Below are positions 28,005 to 37,429 of a DNA stretch of 64,000 bases, piece by piece; positions within the stretch are counted from its first letter, which is position 1; every line of letters starts with the position of its first letter. A program made the position numbers and the translations under genes. The notes beneath the pieces were generated by a model that did no database searches, had not been told where the DNA came from, and saw only the letters and a list, made by a program, of their open reading frames with translations. This stretch comes from Saprospirales bacterium (GTDB lineage: Bacteria > Bacteroidota > Bacteroidia > Chitinophagales > Saprospiraceae). Location of the stretch: NCBI GenBank assembly GCA_016719895.1, contig JADJYG010000003.1, forward strand, positions 349,624 to 413,623. The letters are read 5' to 3'.

Positions 28005-31000
28005 ATGCAAAATCCGCAAGTATATCAGCCCACCAACAAAATCCGCCTGGTTACGGCCGCCAGTTTGTTCGACGGCCATGATGCCGCCATCAATATCATG
28101 CGCCGCATCATGCAAAGCAGCGGGGCGGAGATCATCCATTTAGGCCACAACCGGTCGGTTCAGGAAATTGTGAATTGTGCCATTCAGGAAGATGTGCAGG
28201 GGATCGCCATCACGTCGTACCAGGGCGGGCACATCGAGTTTTTTCAGTACATGTACGATTTGCTGAACGAACGCGGCGCGGGCCATATCAAAATTTTCGG
28301 CGGCGGCGGCGGCACTATTTTGCCGTCTGAAATCGGGGAACTGCAGGCGTACGGGATCGCCCGCATCTATCACCCCGATGATGGCCGGGCAATGGGCCTG
28401 CAAGGCATGATCAACGATGTGCTCCGGCAATGCGACGTTGCCCTGACCGCTCCCGGCGGCCGGGTGAACGGCGAGATGAAGCGCTTTCGCGAAAAAGACG
28501 CCGGCGCCATTGCCCGCCTGATCACGATTGCGGAGAATGCCCCGGATCTTTTCGAAAACGAAATCCTGCCGGCTCTACAGCCGGACCCCTCCGCCGGGCG
28601 CCCGCCGGTACTCGGTATTACGGGAACGGGCGGCGCCGGCAAATCGTCGTTGGTGGACGAATTGGTGCGCCGTTTTCTGCTCGACTTTCCCGCCAAAACC
28701 ATTGGCATCCTGTCGGTCGACCCCTCCAAACGCAAGACCGGCGGCGCCTTGCTCGGCGACCGTATCCGGATGAACGCCATCAACCACCCGAACGTCTACA
28801 TGCGCTCGCTGGCCACGCGCCAAAGCAATTTGGCCCTGTCCAAATACGTGCAATCCGCGGTAGAAATCCTGAAGGCTGCCCAATATGACCTGATCATCCT
28901 CGAAACCAGCGGCATCGGCCAAAGCGACACCGAAATCGTTGACCACAGCGACCTTTCGCTGTACGTCATGACGCCGGAATTCGGAGCGGCCTCCCAACTG
29001 GAAAAAATCGACATGCTCGATTTTGCCGACGTAGTGGCCATCAACAAATTTGACAAGCGCGGCGCCCTGGATGCCTTGCGCGACGTGCGCAAACAAGTAC
29101 AACGGAACCGCAACGCCTGGACGGTGCCGGCAGACGGCATGCCCGTTTTCGGTTGTATCGCCAGCCAGTTCAACGACCCCGGCGTGAATCAGCTCTACCG
29201 GAAACTGACGGAACTGTTGGTGGAAAAATGCGGGGCGGCATTTCATTCCGTCTTTGCCGCTTCCGATGAGATGTCGGAAAAGATATTCATCATTCCGCCC
29301 CAGCGCACGCGCTACCTGTCGGAAATTGCAGAATCCAACCGGCACTACGACAAACAGGTGGAAGAGCAAGTGGCTATTGCCCGGCAAATGTGGTGCCTGA
29401 AAAACACGATGGAAACAGTGCACGGCGGACGGGCCGCAACGGACGCGCAGGTGCTGGAAGCGCTCCGGCAGCGGTACCAGGAGTTGGAAACGCAGATCGA
29501 CTGGCGCTGCAAGCGCATTTTGGAGGGGCATGCGGAGAAAAAAGCCCGCTATGCCGCCGGTGAGTATGTGTACCTCGTGCGCGACAAGGAGGTGCGGGTG
29601 AAAACATACACCGAAAGCTTGGCGCACACGCGCATCCCCCGGGTGGCCTTCCCGCGCTACCAGGAATGGGGCGACATTCTGCGCTGGCGGCTCCAGGAAA
29701 ACGTACCCGGCGAATTCCCCTATACCGCCGGCGTTTTCCCGTTCAAGCGCGAAGGCGAGGACCCCACGCGCATGTTTGCCGGGGAGGGCGGCCCCGAGCG
29801 CACCAACAAACGCTTTCACTACGTCTCTCAGGGCTTGCCCGCAGCGCGCCTGAGCACTGCTTTCGACTCCGTCACCCTGTACGGGGAAGACCCCGACTAC
29901 CGGCCCGACATTTACGGTAAAATCGGCAACTCGGGCGTTTCGGTGTGTTGCCTCGACGATGCCAAGAAACTATACTCCGGCTTCGACCTTTGCGATCCGA
30001 AGACGTCGGTGTCCATGACCATCAATGGCCCTGCCGCCACTGTCGCGGCCTTTTTTATGAATGCGGCGATCGATCAGCAATGTGAAAAACACATCCGCGA
30101 ACACCGGCTGGAGCACCTGGTGGACGCAAAACTAAAAGCAAAATACGATGATAAAGGCCTGCCGCGGCCGGCATACCTGGGCGAACTGCCGGAAGGCAAC
30201 GACGCTTTGGGCCTGTTGCTCCTGGGCCTGACGGGCGCAGAAGTACTGGACAAGGAAGTTTATGAAAAAATAAAAGCCTACGCCCTTTCCGCCGTGCGCG
30301 GCACCGTGCAGGCCGATATTTTGAAGGAAGACCAGGCGCAAAACACCTGTATTTTCAGCACCGAATTCAGCCTGCGGGTCATGGGCGACGTGCAGGCGTA
30401 TTTTATCCGGAACAAGGTTCGGAATTTTTACTCCGTTTCCATTTCCGGTTACCATATCGCCGAGGCGGGCGCCAACCCCATCACCCAATTGGCCTTTACG
30501 CTGGCCAACGGCTTCACCTTTGTGGAATACTACGCCTCGCGCGGGATGGACGTCAACGATTTTGCCCCCAACCTGTCGTTCTTTTTTTCCAACGGCGTGG
30601 ACCCCGAGTATGCCGTTATCGGCCGCGTGGCGCGCCGCATTTGGGCCAAGGCCATGCGCTTCAAGTACGGCGCCAACCAGCGCAGCCAGATGCTCAAATA
30701 CCACATTCAAACCTCGGGCCGCTCCCTGCACGCGCAGGAAATCGCCTTCAACGATATCCGCACGACCTTGCAAGCCTTATATGCCATTTACGACAACTGC
30801 AACTCGCTGCACACCAACGCCTACGACGAGGCTATCACCACGCCTACCGAAGAGTCGGTGCGCCGCGCCATGGCCATTCAATTGATTATCAACAAGGAAC
30901 TCGGGTTGGCGAAAAACGAAAACCCCGTGCAGGGCTCCTTTATCATCGAAGAGCTGACCGACCTGGTGGAGGAGGCCGTACTGGCCGAATTCGACCGCAT

Positions 31001-31397
31001 CACCGAACGCGGCGGCGTGCTGGGCGCCATGGAAACGATGTACCAACGCGGCAAAATTCAGGAGGAAAGCTTGTACTACGAAACCCTCAAACACACCGGC
31101 GAACTGCCGCTGGTGGGCGTGAATACGTTTTTGAGCCAGGAAGGCTCTCCCACCATCCTGCCCCGCGAAGTGATCCGGGCTACGGAAGATGAAAAGGAAG
31201 GCCAGATCCGCACCCTGCAAAACCTGCATGCCGCCAACGCCGGCCCTGCGCAGGAAGCCCTGCGCCGCTTGCAGCAGACAGCCGTCCGCAACGAAAATAT
31301 CTTTGCTGGACTGATGGAAGCGGTTAAAGTATGCTCGCTGGGGCAAATCACACACGCGCTGTATGAGGTAGGTGGGCAGTACCGGCGGAATATGTAG
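28005..31397 (+). CDS. icmF: IcmF-type fused acyl-CoA mutase with G-protein chaperone
   Basis: A 1130-residue protein with the IcmF order: an N-terminal cobalamin-binding domain (about 1-140, DGHDAA with the cobalt-ligating H25), a MeaB-like P-loop GTPase (about 200-420, GTGGAGKS at 207-214, plus SVDPSKRKTGGALLGDRIRM and NKFDKRGALDALRDV), and a TIM-barrel mutase domain in the C-terminal half. IcmF enzymes isomerise isobutyryl-CoA and n-butyryl-CoA (or pivalyl/isovaleryl-CoA) with adenosylcobalamin, the GTPase domain loading and protecting the cofactor. This order differs from the two-subunit methylmalonyl-CoA mutase. Exact substrate is inferred from architecture only. A 140-base leader precedes it. 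Confidence 0.92.
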   Translation: MQNPQVYQPTNKIRLVTAASLFDGHDAAINIMRRIMQSSGAEIIHLGHNRSVQEIVNCAIQEDVQGIAITSYQGGHIEFFQYMYDLLNERGAGHIKIFGGGGGTILPSEIGELQAYGIARIYHPDDGRAMGLQGMINDVLRQCDVALTAPGGRVNGEMKRFREKDAGAIARLITIAENAPDLFENEILPALQPDPSAGRPPVLGITGTGGAGKSSLVDELVRRFLLDFPAKTIGILSVDPSKRKTGGALLGDRIRMNAINHPNVYMRSLATRQSNLALSKYVQSAVEILKAAQYDLIILETSGIGQSDTEIVDHSDLSLYVMTPEFGAASQLEKIDMLDFADVVAINKFDKRGALDALRDVRKQVQRNRNAWTVPADGMPVFGCIASQFNDPGVNQLYRKLTELLVEKCGAAFHSVFAASDEMSEKIFIIPPQRTRYLSEIAESNRHYDKQVEEQVAIARQMWCLKNTMETVHGGRAATDAQVLEALRQRYQELETQIDWRCKRILEGHAEKKARYAAGEYVYLVRDKEVRVKTYTESLAHTRIPRVAFPRYQEWGDILRWRLQENVPGEFPYTAGVFPFKREGEDPTRMFAGEGGPERTNKRFHYVSQGLPAARLSTAFDSVTLYGEDPDYRPDIYGKIGNSGVSVCCLDDAKKLYSGFDLCDPKTSVSMTINGPAATVAAFFMNAAIDQQCEKHIREHRLEHLVDAKLKAKYDDKGLPRPAYLGELPEGNDALGLLLLGLTGAEVLDKEVYEKIKAYALSAVRGTVQADILKEDQAQNTCIFSTEFSLRVMGDVQAYFIRNKVRNFYSVSISGYHIAEAGANPITQLAFTLANGFTFVEYYASRGMDVNDFAPNLSFFFSNGVDPEYAVIGRVARRIWAKAMRFKYGANQRSQMLKYHIQTSGRSLHAQEIAFNDIRTTLQALYAIYDNCNSLHTNAYDEAITTPTEESVRRAMAIQLIINKELGLAKNENPVQGSFIIEELTDLVEEAVLAEFDRITERGGVLGAMETMYQRGKIQEESLYYETLKHTGELPLVGVNTFLSQEGSPTILPREVIRATEDEKEGQIRTLQNLHAANAGPAQEALRRLQQTAVRNENIFAGLMEAVKVCSLGQITHALYEVGGQYRRNM

Positions 31398-31398
31398 G

Positions 31399-32388
31399 TT
31401 ATACTTTTCCCAACCACTCCAGCGTCTTCCGCATGCCTTCCTCCAACGGCGTGATGTGGTATCCCAATTCCGCTTCCGCCTTCCGGCTGCTGAGCGGCCA
31501 GTTGCGCACAAATTTCCGGACAAACGGCGGTGTGATCATCGGTGGTCGCCCGAAGCGGTCGGCTAAAAACTGTTGGGTATGGGCAAATGCCATCATGGCC
31601 GGCAGTGGCAACCGGAGCATGGTGTGCCGGCGGCCGGTGATGCAGGCCAGAAGGGCGAAGAAGTCGTTGTAACTGTAGTTCTCCCCGCCTAAAATATACC
31701 GCTCGCCCGGCCGGCCTTTTTCCATCGCCAGGATATGGCCGGTCACCACATCGTCGATAAATACATAATTGCCGATGCTGCGCCCGTCGCCGGGGATCAG
31801 CCGCCAAGTGCCTGCCGCATAACCCCGGATCATTTTGGTGACGCCATTGCTCACACTCCATTGCCCCGGGCCATACACGCGGCTGGGGTTCACCACCACC
31901 ACTTCCAGGCCGGTGCTGGCGCCGAATTCCCATATCTGCCCTTCGGCTTCCAGTTTCGACTGTTCATAGGCGGTTGTCAGGTCTGGTATGGGGTTGGTGT
32001 GCTCGTCGACTTCGCGACCATCCGGCGTAGCGCCCATAACGCCCGCAGTGGACGTGACCACCACGCGCCGCACACCGGCGGCATGTGCGGCGCGCAGCAC
32101 CTGGAGCGTGCCCTGTACATTGACCTTCCGGAACGCCTCCGGATCGGGGTGCCACACTCCCGCCAGGGCGGCAATATGATACGCCACGGTACAACCTTCC
32201 ATGCCGGCGGCCAGGCTGATCGGGTCGTCCAGGGAACCTTCCACCGCCCGGATATTGGGATGTTGAAGCCGGCCTGTTTTGTGTGGGTTTCGCACCAACG
32301 CCCGGACCGTGTGGCCGTGTTCCGCCAATTTTTTACTCAATTGCTCCCCGATATATCCTGTTGCGCCTGAAACGAATACAGCTGTCAT
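31399..32388 (-). CDS. NAD-dependent epimerase/dehydratase (extended SDR)
   Basis: A 329-residue extended short-chain dehydrogenase: Rossmann motif FVSGATGYIGEQLSKKLAEHG at the N-terminus, catalytic YEQSK (Tyr-x-x-x-Lys) after TSTAGVMG, and NPSRVYGPGQWS. Closest in type to dihydroflavonol-4-reductase-like SDRs that act on a ketone or an NDP-sugar; the substrate is not clear. It is convergent with the mutase gene, ending one base from it. The ICMT-like gene lies 118 bases upstream on the same strand. Confidence 0.88.
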   Translation of the reverse strand: MTAVFVSGATGYIGEQLSKKLAEHGHTVRALVRNPHKTGRLQHPNIRAVEGSLDDPISLAAGMEGCTVAYHIAALAGVWHPDPEAFRKVNVQGTLQVLRAAHAAGVRRVVVTSTAGVMGATPDGREVDEHTNPIPDLTTAYEQSKLEAEGQIWEFGASTGLEVVVVNPSRVYGPGQWSVSNGVTKMIRGYAAGTWRLIPGDGRSIGNYVFIDDVVTGHILAMEKGRPGERYILGGENYSYNDFFALLACITGRRHTMLRLPLPAMMAFAHTQQFLADRFGRPPMITPPFVRKFVRNWPLSSRKAEAELGYHITPLEEGMRKTLEWLGKV

Positions 32389-32506
32389 GCAAACAAAATT
32401 ATTTTAAAATAATTGATTTACCGATGCGGATATCCAATGCTTTTCCGCCGCGCTTCGCGAATGGCAGGCGCCGTATGCCAGGATACCGGCGGCCTGGTTG
32501 CCCAAC

Positions 32507-32968
32507 TCAAAGCCACCGCCTTGTGCGCTTCCTGTACTGCGCCCATTCTGTTCCAAACAACCGGGAAAGTATGGGTTCCTCGTAGCACAATACCCGCAGG
32601 TGAAAAACCATGGCCAGCACAAGGGCATAGCCTGCCAGCCAGGCCGACCCCTTTGCCAGCGCCAGCCCCCCAACGGTAAGCAACACAGCGATATACATAG
32701 GGTTTCGGCTAAAGCGATACCAGCCGCCGGTCACCAAATGCCGTGGCGGGCTCCAGGGCGCCAGCGTACCCTTGCCGGTGAAATAAAACGCCCGCACGCA
32801 GCCCGGCAGGATCAGGATACCAAGCGCCATAACCGGCCAACCCAGCTCCGTGCCCGCGGTGGCGGGCGGACTGAAATGCAGGATCAACGCCGGCACCAAC
32901 CCGGCTACCACGCCAGGTAGCGCTAAAAAAGCAAACAACGCGCGTAAAAACATGGAATAATTCTTCAA
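32507..32968 (-). CDS. ICMT/PEMT-like membrane methyltransferase
   Basis: A 153-residue protein with four hydrophobic segments. The C-terminal half has the isoprenylcysteine carboxyl-methyltransferase-like pattern: LVTGGWYRFSRNPMYIAVLL, then a helix, then YEEPILSRLFGTEWAQYRKRTRRWL, which carries the cofactor-contacting RNPMY and E..L...FG..Y elements. It probably methylates a lipid or small hydrophobic substrate at the inner membrane with S-adenosylmethionine. The protein ends at the usual family terminus and is complete. Confidence 0.8.
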   Translation of the reverse strand: MKNYSMFLRALFAFLALPGVVAGLVPALILHFSPPATAGTELGWPVMALGILILPGCVRAFYFTGKGTLAPWSPPRHLVTGGWYRFSRNPMYIAVLLTVGGLALAKGSAWLAGYALVLAMVFHLRVLCYEEPILSRLFGTEWAQYRKRTRRWL

Positions 32969-33127
32969 ACATTTTGCCTCTCTGAGGCGATTTAATGCGG
33001 TTAATATTTGATTTTCAATTATTTATGCATTGATGCTGTCTGAACCTCACGTTTTTTAATATTTGAACTTACGAAATATAGTAATATTTTCGTTTCCTAA
33101 CCTATAATATTCCAATACGGAGGTCCT

Positions 33128-33619
33128 ATGAAACTGCTCGTCGCGCTTTTGTCTTTTACGTTTGTTTTTACCTGGTGGCCCGGTAAAGAGGCCGCGCCGC
33201 CATCTTCGAAGGATGCCCTGGAAGCCAGGGCCGTACTGGATGAGGTGAATGCCTTGCGCGCCAGCGGCTGCAAGTGCCCGGATGGCAAACGTTTCCGCCC
33301 GGCTCCGGCGCTGATTTGGGATACCCGCCTGGAAAAGGCTGCCCAGGAGCACGCCGCCGATATGAGCCGCGAGCGCTATTTCAGCCATACGAGCCTCGAC
33401 GGCAGCAGTTTCTCCGAACGCATCAGCCGAACCGGCTACCCCTGGCAATTCGTCGGCGAAAACATTGCCAAAGGTTACCCTTCCGCCAAAGCCGTCGTGG
33501 ATGCCTGGCGCACGAGTAAAGACCATTGCCCCAACCTGATGAACCCATACTTCCGCGACATGGGTATCGGCAAAGCCGGCGCTTATTGGGTGCAGGATTT
33601 GGGCACACAACCCGAATAA
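33128..33619 (+). CDS. CAP (SCP/PR-1-like) domain secreted protein
   Basis: A 163-residue protein with a short hydrophobic leader and one CAP domain: VLDEVNALRASG, LIWDTRLEKAAQEHAADMSRERYFSHTSLDGSSFSERI, VGENIAKGYPSAKAVVDAWRTSKDHCPNLMNPYFRDMGIG. The His residues of the CAP cavity (EHAADM, YFSHTS, and SKDHCPNLMN) are present. It acts outside the cytoplasm; CAP proteins have varied roles. Unusually for this window, a strong Shine-Dalgarno (GGAGG at 33119-33123) lies before the ATG. The first two Cys (CKCPDG) form an extra pair not common to all CAP proteins. Confidence 0.85.
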   Translation: MKLLVALLSFTFVFTWWPGKEAAPPSSKDALEARAVLDEVNALRASGCKCPDGKRFRPAPALIWDTRLEKAAQEHAADMSRERYFSHTSLDGSSFSERISRTGYPWQFVGENIAKGYPSAKAVVDAWRTSKDHCPNLMNPYFRDMGIGKAGAYWVQDLGTQPE

Positions 33620-33631
33620 TATTGAAGGCGC

Positions 33632-33663
33632 TTGACCCGGAGGCCGGGGCTTGCGTACTTTTA
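33632..33663 (+). promoter_or_regulatory. Possible Bacteroidota-type promoter
   Basis: TTG at 33632-33634 and TACTTTTA at 33656-33663 are 21 bases apart, 20 bases before the inositol monophosphatase start. Confidence 0.35.
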
Positions 33664-33682
33664 CCCTAAAATTACCATTCGC

Positions 33683-34501
33683 ATGCCACAACACGACCTG
33701 AAGCAACTCACCCGGCAAGCCAATCTGGCGGTGCTGGAGGTGGCGGTATTTTTGCGCGAAGAAGCCAGCCGGGTGCAACCCGGGCAAGTGGAGGAAAAGC
33801 ACCTCAACGGCCTGGTTAGCTACGTGGATCGAACGGCAGAACAAATGCTGGTAGAACGCTTGCAACGCTTGCTGCCCGAAGCGGCGTTTATCACGGAAGA
33901 AGAAACCGTGGAACAAGGCCGCACCGCCAGCCTGCAATGGATCATCGACCCGCTCGACGGCACTACCAATTACCTGTATGGCCTGCCCCATTATTCCATC
34001 AGCGTAGGGCTGCGCGAAAGCAACGAAATGCTCGCGGGCATCGTCCTGCACGTGCCTAACAACGAGTTGTTTTTTGCCTGGCGCGGCGGCGGCGCCTGGT
34101 GCAACGATCGCCCCATCCGGGTCAGCCGCCGCCAAACACTGCGCCAGGCACTGGTCGCCACCGGGTTCCCGTACCATAACTTCAGCCGGGCTGATGCCTG
34201 GATGAAGGTGTTGCGGACGTTTTTGGCCGAAGGCCGCGCCGTTCGGCGCTATGGATCGGCCGCACTCGACCTGGCTTATGTGGCCTGCGGCCGCTTCGAT
34301 ATCTTTTTTGAATACGGACTCAACGCCTGGGATGTAGCGGGCGGCGCCTTGCTCGTACACGAAGCCGGCGGGCGGGTGTCTGATTTCAGCGGCGGGCACG
34401 GCCATATAGACGGCGGCGAAATACTGGCTTGCAGCGACGGCGTTTTCGACGAGGCGCTGGCGATTGTGCAGGAAGCTTTTGTGAACGGTCACCCGGCATA
34501 A
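33683..34501 (+). CDS. Inositol monophosphatase family protein
   Basis: A 272-residue Mg2+-dependent phosphatase of the IMPase fold. The metal-site motifs are ITEEET (residues near 71), WIIDPLDGTTNYLYGLPHYSISVGL and the C-terminal NAWDVAGGALLVHEAGGRVSDFSGG. It removes phosphate from inositol-1-phosphate or a related small substrate (fructose-1,6-bisphosphate, PAP). The ATG at 33683 is preferred over an earlier one at 33632 that would overlap a promoter-like stretch. Its 3' end overlaps the end of the convergent gldG gene by 13 bases. Confidence 0.9.
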   Translation: MPQHDLKQLTRQANLAVLEVAVFLREEASRVQPGQVEEKHLNGLVSYVDRTAEQMLVERLQRLLPEAAFITEEETVEQGRTASLQWIIDPLDGTTNYLYGLPHYSISVGLRESNEMLAGIVLHVPNNELFFAWRGGGAWCNDRPIRVSRRQTLRQALVATGFPYHNFSRADAWMKVLRTFLAEGRAVRRYGSAALDLAYVACGRFDIFFEYGLNAWDVAGGALLVHEAGGRVSDFSGGHGHIDGGEILACSDGVFDEALAIVQEAFVNGHPA

Positions 34502-36192
34502 CGCCGCTTGCGCCGCCACATAAACACGGCTCCGAAAATACCCAAAAAAAGCAGCGGCAACCCAAGATTCAGCGCCTGCCAGAAGGTCTTCTCCTCCCGG
34601 GCACGCACGGTATCCAACAGCCGGAGCTTCACCTCCTTGGTCCGGGCCTCGATCACACCCGTGGCGTCAATCAGGTATTCCACGACATTGAGCATAAGCT
34701 CCTTATTGGCATAGGTGATATTTTCAAAACGGTTGAAGCCCAGGGGTAACCATTCTTTTTTTTCACTGTCGCGTATGAAATTGGCCGCCACATCCCCGTC
34801 GCTGATTACCATCATCCGGGTAGGCGCACTGGTGTTGCGAAAATTCAACCCGGCTTGTTTCAGCCCCTCCAGCATCGCTTCCGACACGCGGTTTTCAAAA
34901 TTCGAGGAAAAAATTCCCTCCAGCAGCACGCCCACCGTTTGTGGCCCTTTGCTGAAATGCTCCGGCCGGGGTGCGGCGCGCAGGATTTCAAAATTCAAAT
35001 CAACCGGACTGAATTGCAGGCGGCTGTAGCGGCTGCTTTGCAGCAAGGCCGTTTTGGTTACCGGCGTTTTGGTGCGGATGGTGTCGATGGAAGAGCAGAA
35101 TTTCATCTCCACGCGGTCCAGGTTTTTGACCACCGGATGCCGGCCGACAGGCAGCACCGTGGGGTGGTACGGCCAGTCGAACAGCTGAAACTGCGGGGCG
35201 TTGCCCACTACTCCGACTTGCAACGGAATTTTGCTGCTTTCCATATCCAGCACCAGGTCGGGCTGGATGCGGACCCCATATTTGAACAGCATGTCCTCCA
35301 GGTTGAGCGGGTAGTCGGAAGGAACAAACCGGCCGGCGCGACGCAGGCTGTCGAGGTCGGCATTCAGCCGGTCGATGAGCCAAAGGACCTTTCCGCCCTG
35401 CATGATAAACTGATCCACCTTAAACTTGTCGCGTTCGGAGAACCCGCCCTGGGGTTTGGCGATGATCAGGAGGGCGCATTTTTCCGGCTCGAGGCGCAGC
35501 ACCGAATCAAGGGTTATCCGGTCGGTATCATAAAACTGGTGCAGGCTGCGCTCCAGATCGGTGGTTTGCAAAGCGGCAAGCTCGCCATGGCCGCGGGTGA
35601 ACAGGATGGCCGGCCGGGCCTGGGCCTGGAGTTTTTTGATGGCATTGGCAAATTTATACTCCAGCAGGCTCACGGAGTTGTTCACCACTTCGTCGGGCAT
35701 CAGCGTAGGCGATTGGTTTTCCAGCAGGTTGACAGCGACTTCGCGGTTTCCGAAGTGAAAAACAGCTACGGGATAAATGAGCTGCTGCGAGCTTTCTCCC
35801 TGCTCGTTGACGCGCAAATTGACCGGCGCAATGCCATCTTCCAGCAAAGCCTTCTGGCGCGACTTTATTTCTTCGGTACTGCCCTGCAGGGGGTCTTCAA
35901 ACTGATAGTCGATATAACCGGTCACCGAACGGAAATCGTCGAGCATTTCGCGCGTGGCCGTTTGCAGGCGCTTGAAGCCGGCGGGAAACGAGCCTTCAAG
36001 CAGCACCTGCACATAAATGCGGTCGTCGAGCGCTTCGAGCAGCTTGCGGGTAGGTTTGGTCAGGGTAAAACGCTTCTCCTCCGTGAGGTCGAAGTGTGTG
36101 TAAAAACTATTGGCCAGGATATTGACAAACAGGATAATCCCGCAAAACAAGCCGAATTGCAGGAGTGCCTGCGAACGTTGCGATCGCGCCAT
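34489..36192 (-). CDS. gldG: Gliding-motility ABC transporter component GldG
   Basis: A 567-residue membrane-anchored protein: an N-terminal helix (about 14-32), FDLTEEKRFTLTKPTRKLLEALDDRIYVQVLLEGSFPAGFKRLQ typical of GldG, an ABC-type uncharacterised periplasmic domain, and a C-terminal helix followed by a KRRYAG-like basic tail. GldG works with GldF and GldA as an ABC complex linked to gliding in flavobacteria. No gldF or gldA is next to it, which is unusual because gldF normally precedes gldG. ATG 36192 is chosen so that the first helix lies near the N-terminus. Confidence 0.85.
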   Translation of the reverse strand: MARSQRSQALLQFGLFCGIILFVNILANSFYTHFDLTEEKRFTLTKPTRKLLEALDDRIYVQVLLEGSFPAGFKRLQTATREMLDDFRSVTGYIDYQFEDPLQGSTEEIKSRQKALLEDGIAPVNLRVNEQGESSQQLIYPVAVFHFGNREVAVNLLENQSPTLMPDEVVNNSVSLLEYKFANAIKKLQAQARPAILFTRGHGELAALQTTDLERSLHQFYDTDRITLDSVLRLEPEKCALLIIAKPQGGFSERDKFKVDQFIMQGGKVLWLIDRLNADLDSLRRAGRFVPSDYPLNLEDMLFKYGVRIQPDLVLDMESSKIPLQVGVVGNAPQFQLFDWPYHPTVLPVGRHPVVKNLDRVEMKFCSSIDTIRTKTPVTKTALLQSSRYSRLQFSPVDLNFEILRAAPRPEHFSKGPQTVGVLLEGIFSSNFENRVSEAMLEGLKQAGLNFRNTSAPTRMMVISDGDVAANFIRDSEKKEWLPLGFNRFENITYANKELMLNVVEYLIDATGVIEARTKEVKLRLLDTVRAREEKTFWQALNLGLPLLFLGIFGAVFMWRRKRRYAG

Positions 36193-36247
36193 GTACGATT
36201 GGTTTAATTCGGCAAAGATAGGAGAGGGAGTTATTTTTACGAACAAA

Positions 36248-37108
36248 TCAATACGTCGGGGTCATATCCGCATCCACACACAGGATAAAATCCGCCCGGC
36301 CTTTGTGTTCCTCCTGCAACTTGCTCAGGTCTTCCTGCGTCACGGTGCTGATCGTGCCGTATTGGAGTGTTGGCTGCTGGCGTTTGAGGTACCAAAGTAT
36401 GCCTTCGTAGTTGTCCGAATGGTAGGCGCCGTTGAAGTGCAGCAGCAGGCTTCCGGGGCGGAAGTACTGCAGGATAAAATGGGCCATGGTAGCGTCTTTG
36501 CTGGCCTGCGCCTTGGGGAAATTTTCGCCGCCGTGGCCACCCATCATGGCCAGCATGTTTTTATACCCCGGCAGTTCGGAGTCGTACGGCATGGGCAGCG
36601 GCGCGATCCAGGCTTTTTCGATATCGGAAAGCGAGTCAAGCGCGCTAAACCCCTCGTGCGACACTATCGAGGCATAGCGGCGCGGGATGTTGGTGGCTGC
36701 AAAGGGCAGGCGGTGGGCTTTTGCAAAATCGACCAGGGGAGCGTAATCGGTCCGGTAGTTTTTCCACAGGCGCGCCAGGGTGTCCAGCCCTTTGGCGTCA
36801 ATCTCGCCATTCAGATAGCGGTTGAGCGCTCCCTGGTTGTCGGCTTCAAACATTTCGGCGCCCAGCACCAATTGGCGTTTTTGCTGCAGGTCCTTGCTTA
36901 GTTCCAACTGGAGCCAGTGGGCGATAGCGTTGTTGTGGTATTCACCGAAAAGGACGATGTCTTTCCCCTGCAGGGTGCGGAGCATTTTGGCATACGACAC
37001 TTTTCTTCCCTGCGCGTTGAACAGGACGTAAGCGGGTTTTTGCTGGGCAAAAACCGGTATGGCCGCGCAGGCAAAAAGGCAAAGCAAAAGAATTGTTTTC
37101 AGGCGCAT
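36248..37108 (-). CDS. ChaN-like haem-binding/iron-regulated protein
   Basis: A 286-residue exported protein with signal peptide MRLKTILLLCLFACAAIPVFAQQ. The ChaN domain shows DIVLFGEYHNNAIAHWLQLEL, QLVLGAEMFEADNQGALNRYL, RLPFAATNIPRRYASIVSHEGFSAL and LLLHFNGAYHSDNYEGILWYL. ChaN members bind haem or act in iron handling, though some relatives look like metalloprotease-type folds (TIKI/EreA). The start at 37108 is set by the signal peptide; the open frame continues upstream without family similarity. It precedes gldG on the same strand with a 55-base gap. Confidence 0.82.
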   Translation of the reverse strand: MRLKTILLLCLFACAAIPVFAQQKPAYVLFNAQGRKVSYAKMLRTLQGKDIVLFGEYHNNAIAHWLQLELSKDLQQKRQLVLGAEMFEADNQGALNRYLNGEIDAKGLDTLARLWKNYRTDYAPLVDFAKAHRLPFAATNIPRRYASIVSHEGFSALDSLSDIEKAWIAPLPMPYDSELPGYKNMLAMMGGHGGENFPKAQASKDATMAHFILQYFRPGSLLLHFNGAYHSDNYEGILWYLKRQQPTLQYGTISTVTQEDLSKLQEEHKGRADFILCVDADMTPTY

Positions 37109-37429
37109 CGAAAAGTGAAAAGAGTTCGGATGAAACGAAATAGCCCGCAATATAGCAATGCTTATCCGGGCATCGCTGTGTGCCGCCCGGTTTTTTGCCC
37201 CAGCCACCTCCCGAATCGAAGCCGCCGGCCGGCTAAAAACCGGGCGGTACACGATATTTTTGGGGTACCGGCATGGAGCAAAGAGGAGGAGGAATAAAAC
37301 CATCCGGAGGTAAAATTTTCTAAAAAACGGCCCTGTGGCGGTTACTTTTACAATATTTCCCGCACAAACCGGTTTACCTTGCGCACCTCAAAGCCGGATT
37401 GTTTTCTTTCTTGCTCCGCTTTTCAATTT

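Noticed and set aside
34855..36207. 450-residue plus-strand frame opposite gldG
   Set aside because: Shadow of gldG; no domain or start signal.
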